Below, one piece after another: positions 15,406-22,718 of a stretch of DNA of 30,130 bases (positions are counted from its first letter, which is position 1; the number at the start of each line of letters is the position of its first letter). This DNA is from Clostridium sp. UBA4108 (GTDB lineage Bacteria; Bacillota; Clostridia; Clostridiales; Clostridiaceae). The notes under the pieces were generated by a model. That model was given only the letters and a program-made list of their open reading frames with translations. It searched no databases and had not been told where the DNA came from. The stretch is taken from contig DFXM01000044.1 in NCBI GenBank assembly GCA_002381695.1, positions 54,473 to 84,602 of the forward strand, written 5' to 3'. The translations under genes were made by a program, and so were the position numbers.

Positions 15406-16917
15406 TTATTTTAAGTCCTCTAGGACTTTTCTCAAAATACCTTCTAATAACTTATAATTATCTATTTCATTTGTATTTTCATTTGTATTTTCATTTAATT
15501 TATCATTTGAAACTGTAGAAGTAGACTCTTCTTTACCCTCTACTGTTTTAAGAATTTCATTTACTTTACGAACCCCATATCCAACTTTACGGACATATAT
15601 TAAATTCTTAGGTGAAACATTATCTGAAGTCATACCTTGGCCTGCAGAACCGCTGCCTAAAGTCATTGAAGGAAATAAATTTGTAGTTGCTCCCATGCTT
15701 CCAAAAGTTCCTGGAGTATTAACAAGTACCCTTCCAACTGGTTTCTTCAATGTAAATTGATTAATAACTTCTTCATCCTTTGAATGTATAATAAGTGTAT
15801 GTCCATATCTCTCACTAAGTAACAATTCTATACACTTTTCACAAGCATGCATCCAGTCCTCTTCTATATAAAAGGCTAAAACAGGAGAAAGCTTTTCTTT
15901 TGAGTAAGGATTATTTTTAGAGACAAACTTCTGCTGTGAAATAAGAACTTTTACATTTTGAGAAACGCTAAATCCAGCACTCTTAACTAAAAATTGTGGT
16001 GATTTACCAACCATCTCTATTTCAGGACTTCCATCTTTATTAAAAAGAATTGCTCCAAGCTTCTCGGCTTCCTCTTCTGTCATAAAGTATCCGCCATTTT
16101 TAATAAATTCTTGTTTTACTTCTGCCACAATACAGCTATCAACAACAATTGATTGTTCAGCTGCAGAAACAACTCCATAGTCAAAACTCTTACTGTCAAT
16201 AATATCTTTAGCCGCTTCTTTTATATCAGCTGTACGCTCTATAAAAGCTGGACCATTTCCGTTGCCCCCATAAATTACTGGCTTACCGGATCTATAAGCT
16301 GTATCAAGAATTTCTGGAACTCCTGTATTCATTATGAGAGAAGTATCTCTATGATTCATAAGTTCTGATGAACCACTTGGTGTTACTATATGCAGATATG
16401 CAAGAGCACCTTCTGGAAGTCCTACTCCTTCTGCAGCTCTAATCAAAATATCAAGTGTTTTACTGATTGTATTTTTAGCTCTTGGATGAGGTGAAAATAT
16501 AATGGCATTTCCTGATTTAATTGCAATCATTGCTTTATATATGGTTGTAGATACAGGGCTAGTTGCTGGACAGAAGGCTATAACAACCCCCATTGGCACT
16601 CCAACATCCCTTGTCCTATTTATTTTATCTTCATCAATAATACCTACACACTTCATACCTTTAAGTCTATTTTTCAAATACTCACATACAAATTGATTTT
16701 TGATATATTTATCTTCCCATTTTCCATACTCAGTTTCTTCATTAGATATTTTTGCAAGTTCCTTTAAGTGTTTTTCAATCTCTTCAGTCATAGCTGCAAC
16801 TATCTCATCAAGTTTTTCTTGTGGGAAGGTCGCTAATTTTCTTTGCGCTTCACGAGCATTTTCAACAAGAATCCTAGCTTCCTGAATGGAGAGTAAATCA
16901 TTATCAATAATATTCAT
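15406..16917 (-). CDS. Aldehyde dehydrogenase homologue lacking the catalytic Cys
   Basis: This 503-residue EutE/PduP-family protein is co-linear with the enzyme at 5665-7254 over most of its length (SPVSTTIYKAMIAIKSGNAI and FSPHPRAKNTI; NTPGTFGSMGATTNLFPSMT). At the active site it reads FDYGVVSAAEQS where the sister reads FDNGTICASEQS, so Ser251 stands in for the nucleophilic Cys251. The upstream Asn is Tyr, and the GVGAGN loop is GGNGNG. The DNA codon is an unambiguous TCT (16165-16167). A Thr/Asn-rich linker (~470-485) and terminal helix NYKLLEGILRKVLEDL suggest it is still targeted to the shell. It may be a scaffold, a regulatory partner or a changed enzyme. The gene directly precedes cutC. 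Confidence 0.88.
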   Translation of the reverse strand: MNIIDNDLLSIQEARILVENAREAQRKLATFPQEKLDEIVAAMTEEIEKHLKELAKISNEETEYGKWEDKYIKNQFVCEYLKNRLKGMKCVGIIDEDKINRTRDVGVPMGVVIAFCPATSPVSTTIYKAMIAIKSGNAIIFSPHPRAKNTISKTLDILIRAAEGVGLPEGALAYLHIVTPSGSSELMNHRDTSLIMNTGVPEILDTAYRSGKPVIYGGNGNGPAFIERTADIKEAAKDIIDSKSFDYGVVSAAEQSIVVDSCIVAEVKQEFIKNGGYFMTEEEAEKLGAILFNKDGSPEIEMVGKSPQFLVKSAGFSVSQNVKVLISQQKFVSKNNPYSKEKLSPVLAFYIEEDWMHACEKCIELLLSERYGHTLIIHSKDEEVINQFTLKKPVGRVLVNTPGTFGSMGATTNLFPSMTLGSGSAGQGMTSDNVSPKNLIYVRKVGYGVRKVNEILKTVEGKEESTSTVSNDKLNENTNENTNEIDNYKLLEGILRKVLEDLK

Positions 16918-16960
16918 TTTTCTCTCTCCTCTTATTTATTACTTAAAAAATTTTTATTTC

Positions 16961-17269
16961 TTATTCTGTTATAAGATTTGTAATTGCATAGCGCTTTATT
17001 ATTTTTTCAAGATCTTGATGTGGTCTTGGTATAACTATTGAACTATAAAGGTTTCCACCTTCCATTCCTTCAACTGCTGCAACACCGGCTTCTACCGCTG
17101 TTTTACAAGCACCAACATCACCACGAACTAATACCGATATATAACCTGATGCAACATTTTCATATCCTATAAGTTCAACGTTTGCTGCTTTGCACATAGC
17201 GTCTGCTGCTTCTAAAGCAAAAACCAGACCAAAAGTTTCGATTAATCCTAAAGCTTCATATCTTGCCAT
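16961..17269 (-). CDS. BMC-H hexameric shell protein
   Basis: This 102-residue single BMC domain has ALGLIETFGLVFALEAADAM, pore-loop region NVASGYISV (differing from the GGGLVTV of its sisters), RGDVGACKTAVEAGVAAVE and VIPRPHQDLEKII. The pore loop is bulkier and more polar, so its permeability probably differs. It sits 23 nt after another shell gene and 43 nt before the Cys-less aldehyde dehydrogenase. It ends with a short extension (KRYAITNLITE) beyond the usual domain. Confidence 0.92.
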   Translation of the reverse strand: MARYEALGLIETFGLVFALEAADAMCKAANVELIGYENVASGYISVLVRGDVGACKTAVEAGVAAVEGMEGGNLYSSIVIPRPHQDLEKIIKRYAITNLITE

Positions 17270-17292
17270 ATGTATATCCTTCCCCTTCTCTT

Positions 17293-17589
17293 TTATGCAT
17301 CGATATCGTGTACTGACACAATATCTCCAACTTCTCTAATAGGACGTGGCATAACATTGTGTGCCGTTAATTTTCCAATAGCAGCAGCTGCTTCAGCACC
17401 TGCTTCTACAGCAGATCTTACCGCACCAACATCGCCTTTTACCATAATTGTTACAAGGGTTGAACCAATATTTTCATATGAAATTAATTCAACATTAGCT
17501 GCTTTAAGCATTTTATCTGCAGCTTCAAGTGCAGGAACTAATCCTAATGTTTCTACAAGGCCTAAGGCCTCTTCCCCATAATATCTCAC
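17293..17589 (-). CDS. BMC-H hexameric shell protein, first gene after internal promoter
   Basis: This 98-residue BMC domain has ALGLVETLGLVPALEAADKM, pore-loop NIGSTLVTIMVKGDVGAVRSAVEAGAEAA and NVMPRPIREV. The start is GTG 17589 with AGGAGG 9 nt upstream; the N-terminal RYYGEE precedes the first strand. It follows a 294-bp gap holding a MerR-type promoter (17698-17729), so shell genes and the catalytic core can be induced from here independently of the transporter. Confidence 0.93.
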   Translation of the reverse strand: MRYYGEEALGLVETLGLVPALEAADKMLKAANVELISYENIGSTLVTIMVKGDVGAVRSAVEAGAEAAAAIGKLTAHNVMPRPIREVGDIVSVHDIDA

Positions 17590-17697
17590 TTCTAATTCCT
17601 CCTTACTGTTTTTAGCTCAGTATACTTTTTCTTGAATTACATAACTTTTATCATCATGTACATGCTTCCATATATTTTTGTTGTGTTATTAATATTT

Positions 17698-17729
17698 ATT
17701 ATATTTCCTACCCTTTGGGTAAAAGTCAA
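17698..17729 (-). promoter_or_regulatory. MerR-type promoter P2 for shell and enzyme genes
   Basis: On the minus strand: TTGACT (17724-17729), a 20-bp spacer and TATAAT (17698-17703). The spacer contains the palindrome ACCC-AAA-GGGT (17710-17720). A long spacer with a palindrome between -35 and -10 is the hallmark of MerR-regulated promoters. It is nearly superimposable on the promoter at 19428-19459. Confidence 0.75.
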
Positions 17730-17862
17730 TATATTCTGCATAGTAAAAATTTTCAAATAATTTTACCATGAAGTATGTTATTTCAAGTAAAATTAACTTC
17801 TAACATGAAGTAAAAATAATTATTTTACTACAATATGTGAGATTCACTTCATATAAGCATTC

Positions 17863-17878
17863 CCCTATGGTCAGTGTT
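17863..17878. promoter_or_regulatory. Operator-like motif after the 88-residue gene
   Basis: The plus-strand motif CCCTATGGTCAGTGTT matches 13 of 16 bases, with three transitions, of CCCTACGGTTAATGTT at 19710-19725. Both lie within 30 nt of a gene's stop codon and upstream of a MerR-type promoter. Possibly an auxiliary operator. Confidence 0.35.
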
Positions 17879-17883
17879 AGAAA

Positions 17884-18150
17884 TTAGTCAGCAATATATT
17901 TATTAATTGTAGCTGCACCCTCTTCGTGTGCGTGATAATAGACCTTTAACTCTTTATTTCTATCTAATTCAAGTCTTGTTTCTTCAATAAGACCATTTGC
18001 TTCTGCTGTCATTAGTGCGTTAATTACAGCATCCTTCTTTAAGGCCTTAAAATTTCCATATGTTCCTTTTAGTGCTTCTATAACATCATCAGCACAAGCT
18101 TCTTCAACTTTAGTAAAATATTTTAAAATTGCGTAGTTAAGTGGCTTCAT
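17884..18150 (-). CDS. Small winged-helix-like protein of unknown function
   Basis: This 88-residue protein is charged and soluble. The pattern is helix (AILKYFTKVEEACADDVIEAL), helix, recognition-like helix (KKDAVINALMTAEANGLIEE), then a strand pair (TRLELDRNKELKVYYHAHEEG). It looks like a winged-helix fold, as in small DNA-binding regulators. I do not recognise a named family. It starts on the base after the transporter stop, so both are co-translated. The gene ends just before the second operon promoter. It could be a transcription factor for the locus or an adaptor; the fold call is my inference from the pattern. Confidence 0.8.
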   Translation of the reverse strand: MKPLNYAILKYFTKVEEACADDVIEALKGTYGNFKALKKDAVINALMTAEANGLIEETRLELDRNKELKVYYHAHEEGAATINKYIAD

Positions 18151-19248
18151 CTATTCTACCTCCATGCTTTTTCTTTTTAACAAATCAAGGGGATTCATGG
18201 ATATTGTAAGAATACCAAACATCATTATCATAGCTCCAATCCAAGCAATAGAAGGTAATGACCATCCGTCCATTCCACCATATACACCTAATACTAATAA
18301 GCAGAATAGTGGTCCAAAGAAGGAATATGTAGCATTACATGCAGTACCAAGTCCTGCTCCGCACATACTGTTTCCAGCATACCATGTCATAAATGTAATG
18401 AATGATAACAACCCACTTAAAGCAAACCAACCCATTGCAGGAGTACTTGTAAACGCTTGTACAGCAAGATTAGCAGAAATGTTAACTCCACCAGCCATTA
18501 TTCCGAAAATTGGGACTAATATGAACAAATTTGCTATACCTGATGTTACTTGACGAATACAAATACCAATTTCAGGATCAATCATTGCTGTACCATATCC
18601 AGCTACACAACCTTCAAATCCCCATCCAATAGCTGCAATAATAGCTATTAAAATACCAACTAAAGTGCCTGCTGAAGTATCACCACTAAGTCCTGTACTA
18701 CCAATTAAGAAGCTAGCAAATACACAAACCGCAATACCAAAAGCCATACGCTTATTTAATTCCTGCTTATATAAGACTTTACCTAATATAGCAGCAATTG
18801 CAGGACAAAGAGCTGATATTGGAACAACTATTGAGCCAGCCATTTGAAGAGCTATAACATAAGCAGTACCAGCTATAGGACCACCGATAAGCGCTGCTAG
18901 TATCATAACACGTCCTGGTTTTGTGTTGATACATCTTATAAAATCTCCAAATTTACCTTTAACTCCTGCATATAAAAGCGCCCAGACAGCACTACATATA
19001 TCATTTATGGCATTACCCAGTGCTGCAAGCAAATATGCTATAACAAATACTGATAAACCAGCTGTATTATTACCATACCAGTCAGCCCAAACTCCTTTAG
19101 TCATACCCATAGTTAGAAATGCAGTATATAGTCCATAGGCAAGTCCTGAAAATAAAGCTAGTGATATGCCCCTTTTGAAGAAATTACTTGATAATTTCTT
19201 TTTCGCAGCGATTGCTTCTAAATTTACTGCTTTTGAAACTCCATTCAT
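18151..19248 (-). CDS. DMT/EamA-like membrane transporter of the choline locus
   Basis: This 365-residue protein has about ten hydrophobic helices and an internal repeat-like arrangement typical of drug/metabolite transporters (e.g. GISLALFSGLAYGLYTAFLT near residue 28; MVFIAYLL-type helix near 84; ALIGGPIAGTAYVIALQMAGSIV near 118; ALCPAIAAILGKVLYKQELNKR). The latter fits the EamA motif of a helix ending in a conserved E-x-L-x-x-R. No signal peptide is seen. It is the first gene of the operon and has its own promoter. It most likely imports choline or exports trimethylamine; this is inferred from position only. No BetT-type choline carrier is in the window. Confidence 0.85.
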   Translation of the reverse strand: MNGVSKAVNLEAIAAKKKLSSNFFKRGISLALFSGLAYGLYTAFLTMGMTKGVWADWYGNNTAGLSVFVIAYLLAALGNAINDICSAVWALLYAGVKGKFGDFIRCINTKPGRVMILAALIGGPIAGTAYVIALQMAGSIVVPISALCPAIAAILGKVLYKQELNKRMAFGIAVCVFASFLIGSTGLSGDTSAGTLVGILIAIIAAIGWGFEGCVAGYGTAMIDPEIGICIRQVTSGIANLFILVPIFGIMAGGVNISANLAVQAFTSTPAMGWFALSGLLSFITFMTWYAGNSMCGAGLGTACNATYSFFGPLFCLLVLGVYGGMDGWSLPSIAWIGAMIMMFGILTISMNPLDLLKRKSMEVE

Positions 19249-19427
19249 AAATTAAAACTCCTTTCGCTTATGCGATTAATAATTTTCTAAATTTATATTA
19301 TTAAATAAAAATTTACCATGAGTATACTTCAATATGATTCAAGATTGTTATAATTCGGTACATTCTATTTTTAAGCTATTGAACACCTTTTCACTTTGTA
19401 TCTTGTAGGTATTTATTCTTTAGGTAA

Positions 19428-19459
19428 ATTATATTCCTTTCCCTTTGGGGCAGAGTCAA
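19428..19459 (-). promoter_or_regulatory. MerR-type promoter P1 of the choline operon
   Basis: On the minus strand: TTGACT (19454-19459), a 20-bp spacer holding CCCC-AAA-GGGA, and TATAAT (19428-19433). Spacer length and palindrome position equal those of the promoter at 17698. The leader to the transporter start is ~180 nt. Confidence 0.75.
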
Positions 19460-19558
19460 TAAAGATTTTACAAGAATTTTTAAATAATATTTAAAAATTC
19501 ATAATCATAGTTGCAATTGAAATTTAATAAATAGACATAAATAGTCTGTTAAAGCTGA

Positions 19559-19610
19559 AATTAAGGCACTTTTAAGTTTGTTAAATATCAAACTTAAAAG
19601 TGCCTTAATT
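19559..19610 (-). terminator. Perfect 22-bp hairpin between merR-type gene and operon
   Basis: Arms at 19559-19580 and 19589-19610 are perfectly complementary with an 8-nt loop. It would stop minus-strand transcription from the regulator gene before the operon promoter. With A-runs and T-runs on both flanks it may work in both directions. Confidence 0.75.
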
Positions 19611-19709
19611 ATAATGAATATAAATTTAATTTTCTGAAATCTATGAAGACATTTTATTTGCTAATATTGATTATTCACAATTGGAGTGCTATTAGGCCTT
19701 TATACCTTA

Positions 19710-19725
19710 CCCTACGGTTAATGTT
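19710..19725. promoter_or_regulatory. Operator-like motif after the MerR gene
   Basis: CCCTACGGTTAATGTT, the partner of the motif at 17863-17878. It lies 16 nt past the regulator's stop codon, upstream of promoter P1. Confidence 0.35.
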
Positions 19726-19740
19726 TTTAACATGCTAAAA

Positions 19741-20571
19741 TTATTTTTTTCTACTGATTTTGATCAAAATCTCTGTTACAAACTTATCAGTGTTTTTAGT
19801 AGTCCAATAATCTGTTACATATCTTTCATAGGATTCTTCAGCACATATATAACCACGTTCTTGGGTCCACTCTTTTATTTTTTTATATGTTTCATCAATT
19901 GTTTCATGAGCTCCTATATGATAACAAGAAGCTGCCATCCAACCACCAAATTCAATACTTTCTTCTTCTTTACACTTCAAAATTGTCTCTTGCATTATCC
20001 TCATCTTACTGCATTTCCCATTAATTTTATCTTCAAAGCATGGAAAACATATAATTACAGGACCTGTTATTGCATTATTTATACTATCTATATAATTGTT
20101 AAACTCTATATTAATTATAGAATCCATATAATCATATTTAAAATCTTGATTTAAGAAGATCAATCTATTATTGTCTATATATTTTATAGCCACATCACAA
20201 ACATTATTTTCAATTACCATCTGTGCCTCAACTATAAGATCATCCCAATCTTTAACGGATTTTATTTTTAAACTTATTTCATTCTCGAGTTCTTTTAATT
20301 CATCAATTTTTCTTCTAAAACTTTTATGAACAAAGTCATAGGTGGTACCTTTTAAAAAAGCTCTCATTTCATCAAGGGTAAATCCACTTTGCTTATAATA
20401 TTTTATCACTGGCACAGATAATAAAGTCTTCTTGCTATAATATCTGTAACCGCTTTCATCAGATACTTTATCAGGAGATAATATGCTCTTTTCATCATAA
20501 AATCTCAGTGCTTTTTTGGTTATTTTACATATTTCTCCGACTTTACCTATTGAATATAATTCTTCATCCAT
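19741..20571 (-). CDS. MerR-family transcriptional regulator of the choline locus
   Basis: This 276-residue regulator has an N-terminal MerR helix-turn-helix (YSIGKVGEICKITKKALRFYDEKSIL, then SGYRYYSKKTL; residues ~5-75), a coiled-coil dimer helix (~88-125) and a ~140-residue C-terminal ligand-binding domain of the GyrI-like/SOUL type (ITGPVIICFPCF; GGWMAASCYHIGAHETIDETYKKI). It probably activates the two TTGACT-N20-TATAAT promoters at 19428 and 17698, because that geometry is diagnostic for MerR proteins and the gene is next to them. The inducer is likely choline or a product of its breakdown, which is inference. GGGGGG before the ATG serves as ribosome site. Confidence 0.88.
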   Translation of the reverse strand: MDEELYSIGKVGEICKITKKALRFYDEKSILSPDKVSDESGYRYYSKKTLLSVPVIKYYKQSGFTLDEMRAFLKGTTYDFVHKSFRRKIDELKELENEISLKIKSVKDWDDLIVEAQMVIENNVCDVAIKYIDNNRLIFLNQDFKYDYMDSIINIEFNNYIDSINNAITGPVIICFPCFEDKINGKCSKMRIMQETILKCKEEESIEFGGWMAASCYHIGAHETIDETYKKIKEWTQERGYICAEESYERYVTDYWTTKNTDKFVTEILIKISRKK

Positions 20572-20604
20572 GCTAAGTCCCCCCTTTTTTTCTTATATTT
20601 TAAA

Positions 20605-20633
20605 TTATATTTTATTTTATATAGATTTTCAAC
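20605..20633 (-). promoter_or_regulatory. Sigma-A promoter of the MerR-family gene
   Basis: On the minus strand: TTGAAA (20628-20633), a 17-bp spacer and TATAAT (20605-20610), 33 nt before the start codon. This is a standard constitutive geometry, unlike the two target promoters. Confidence 0.65.
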
Positions 20634-20649
20634 TTTTCTGAAAAATAAC

Positions 20650-20680
20650 TCACAAAAAACCACCCATTAATGAGTGGTTT
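20650..20680 (-). terminator. Terminator of the iron alcohol dehydrogenase
   Basis: AAACCAC (20657-20663) pairs with GTGGTTT (20674-20680) around a short inner CAT/ATG stem. On the minus strand it is followed by a run of T (TTTTTTGTG). It lies 14 nt past the stop codon. Confidence 0.75.
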
Positions 20681-20693
20681 ATAGTACAATATT

Positions 20694-21836
20694 TTATCCA
20701 AAAACCTTATCTAAAATTTTTAATAAATCTTCACTTGAGGCTTCTCTAGGATTTGCTGTTGTACACACATCCTTAAGAGCTGCATTAATAATTTCTTCTC
20801 TTGATGATTCAGCCAAATTCATATCAGCACCTTGTTCTTTTAATGTTGTTGGAATCATCAATATCTTTTGAAGTTCTACAACTTTTCTAATTAGATTATT
20901 AACACCAATATTTACATTTGGTGCATGTAACTTCAATAATTTGGCAAGCCTCTGGTATTTCTTAGCTGCTATGCTATATTCAACACGGAACGCATCTTTA
21001 TTTAAATTAGCATTATATTCAATTACATAAGGAAGTATCATTGCATTACTTCTTCCATGAGAAATATGTAATTTTCCGCCTATAGCATGAGCTAAACTAT
21101 GAGTAATTCCAAGTCCAGCTGAATTAAATGCCATACCAGCAAGGCATGATGCATTGTGAAGCTTTTCTCTTGCTACTATATCATTTCCATCAATATAAGC
21201 TTGTGGTAAAAATCTAAAGGCTAAAGTAAAAGCCTTTTCTGCAAGAGCGTCTGAAAAATCAGTAGCATTCTTTGAAACATAGGCTTCCATAGCATGTGTG
21301 ATTACATCCATTCCTGTATCAGCAGTTATAGCTTTAGGTACAGATTTAACCAGTTCAGGATCAAGGATAGCAACCGTTGGAAGAAGAGATTTATCTGTAA
21401 GAGCATACTTTAATCCTTCTTGTTTGTTTGTAATCACTGCATATTCAGTTACCTCAGAGCCTGTACCACTTGTAGTAGGTATAGCATAAAATTCTTCTAT
21501 AGAGGAAACTCCTCCAGTAATTTTTTTTGCATATTCTTTCATGGCCTTAGCTCCATCGATTGATGAACCTCCACCAAGAGCTATCATAACCTGTGCATTA
21601 CAACTTTGTAACTTTTTAATACCAGCAGCAATAATTTCTACAGATGGATCAGGCACAATCTCACTATATATAGCTACTTCACAGTCAACAAGCTTTTGTT
21701 GTACTTTTGCAGCCATACCTGAAGTTTCCATGAATTTATCACATACTATCAGTACTCTTTTATTATTAATTTCATTTAGTCTATCTAAAGACCCTTCTCC
21801 AAAATACACATTTGTATTAATACTAAATTCTTTCAT
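20694..21836 (-). CDS. Iron-dependent alcohol dehydrogenase (PduQ/EutG-like)
   Basis: This group III iron alcohol dehydrogenase reduces acetaldehyde to ethanol and regenerates NAD+ for the aldehyde dehydrogenase. The nucleotide-binding run ALGGGSSIDGAKAM, the metal-site segments DTGMDVITHAMEAYVS and GLGITHSLAHAIGG, and HGRSNAMILP are all present. I choose the second ATG (21836, 380 residues) because AGGAGA is 8 nt upstream of it and only 2 nt from the ATG at 21842. No encapsulation helix is visible. It is transcribed separately from the main operon with its own promoter and terminator, but borders the regulator. In other choline loci this role is called CutO; I do not assign the symbol. Confidence 0.92.
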   Translation of the reverse strand: MKEFSINTNVYFGEGSLDRLNEINNKRVLIVCDKFMETSGMAAKVQQKLVDCEVAIYSEIVPDPSVEIIAAGIKKLQSCNAQVMIALGGGSSIDGAKAMKEYAKKITGGVSSIEEFYAIPTTSGTGSEVTEYAVITNKQEGLKYALTDKSLLPTVAILDPELVKSVPKAITADTGMDVITHAMEAYVSKNATDFSDALAEKAFTLAFRFLPQAYIDGNDIVAREKLHNASCLAGMAFNSAGLGITHSLAHAIGGKLHISHGRSNAMILPYVIEYNANLNKDAFRVEYSIAAKKYQRLAKLLKLHAPNVNIGVNNLIRKVVELQKILMIPTTLKEQGADMNLAESSREEIINAALKDVCTTANPREASSEDLLKILDKVFG

Positions 21837-21927
21837 ATACATTCTCTCCTATTTCAAAAAGTATCAAGATATGAATGAATTAGCTATTCTTTAACTTAAA
21901 AATAAAATTAACCTACAATTATAACAA

Positions 21928-21956
21928 TAAGTAAAGCTTATAATAAACTTTACTTA
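21928..21956. repeat. Inverted repeat in the ADH leader
   Basis: TAAGTAAAG (21928-21936) and CTTTACTTA (21948-21956) are perfect 9-bp arms with an 11-nt loop in the untranslated leader of the ADH gene. It could be an operator or an RNA hairpin. Confidence 0.4.
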
Positions 21957-21960
21957 CTGT

Positions 21961-21989
21961 ATTATATCAATATTATATTAATATTACAA
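21961..21989 (-). promoter_or_regulatory. Promoter of the iron ADH gene
   Basis: On the minus strand: TTGTAA (21984-21989), a 17-bp spacer and TATAAT (21961-21966). Just upstream at 21996-22010 is AACC-7 nt-GGTT, a possible activator site. Confidence 0.45.
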
Positions 21990-22074
21990 TACTCTAACCA
22001 CCATTAGGTTTTGTATCAAATTATAGTGAAAATTTTATTTTTTAATTTTTCCAGTATAAGTTCAGTTAAAAATT

Positions 22075-22302
22075 TTATTTATAATTGTTTCGTTTATCCA
22101 TTGCTTCATCTTTAATTTCTTCTCTCATAGCATTAAGAGATTCTTCTCTTCTATGATTTTTTTCACTCAATGTTCTTTTCGTATTTTCATCATCTGTTTG
22201 TTCAATCATCTCATCTGCACGATGAATATTTTCAATAGTATTGCTAATATTATGTTGAATTCTATCTACATTATCTCTTCTATCATCTGGTTTGTTTTGC
22301 AT
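22075..22302 (-). CDS. tlp: Small acid-soluble spore protein Tlp
   Basis: This 75-residue, very hydrophilic, helical protein matches the Tlp family: N-terminal KPDDRRDNVDRIQ, then NTIENIHRADEMI, the ENTKRTLSEKNHRREESL segment and a terminal REEIKDEA. Tlp accumulates in the spore core. GGAGAG precedes the ATG. It forms a second sporulation gene in the window, unlinked to the spoVA operon. An inverted repeat (22340-22348 and 22362-22370) sits in its upstream region. Family lengths are 70-85 residues, so the gene is complete. Confidence 0.92.
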   Translation of the reverse strand: MQNKPDDRRDNVDRIQHNISNTIENIHRADEMIEQTDDENTKRTLSEKNHRREESLNAMREEIKDEAMDKRNNYK

Positions 22303-22339
22303 GGTTTTATCTCTCCTTTGTTTTTAAGGTCTATATTTT

Positions 22340-22370
22340 AATAAGGTAGTTTATATACAAATACCTTATT
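22340..22370. repeat. Inverted repeat upstream of tlp
   Basis: AATAAGGTA and TACCTTATT are perfect 9-bp arms separated by 13 nt, 38 nt upstream of the start codon. Possibly an operator; I could not place a convincing sigma-G promoter here. Confidence 0.35.
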
Positions 22371-22596
22371 TCTTTATTATGTCTATAAATATATTTATTA
22401 TGTGGTAATAATTTTTAATTTCTTATATATTCCTTGCATTATATAATTTATTGTAAATAAAATTAAACCACTTTTCTGAATAAGTGATTTCTAATAGCTT
22501 ATATTTAATTGTTGATGAAGGTGAACAGTTATAGATAAAAGATTAGTGTTAGTATAATTTGGTGGACACATTCAGATATAAAATATTAAGATAAAT

Positions 22597-22631
22597 ATAG
22601 CTAGCAAAACTTAATAAATTTTACTAGCTAT
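22597..22631 (-). terminator. Terminator after the CPBP protease gene
   Basis: ATAGCTAGCAAAA (22597-22609) and TTTTACTAGCTAT (22619-22631) form a 13-bp stem with one mismatch. The arm overlaps the stop codon (22628-22630) of an out-of-frame extension of the protease gene. Confidence 0.6.
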
Positions 22632-22718
22632 TCTTGTAATATATTATTTGCCCAATCGGCAAGTTTTTTTACATCTCTCACCTTCATAGAGGATAGAAGT
22701 ATTACAGTGCCTATACTA

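Noticed and set aside
4651..19248. Ethanolamine (eut) or propanediol (pdu) B12 locus
   Set aside because: No EutBC or PduCDE; the signature enzyme is a glycyl-radical lyase with its activase.
19249..19427. Riboswitch in the 180-nt leader of the transporter
   Set aside because: I could not find a conserved aptamer core or a terminator/anti-terminator pair in it.
22440..22596. Additional small gene between tlp and the CPBP terminator
   Set aside because: No start with ribosome site and no coding pattern on either strand.
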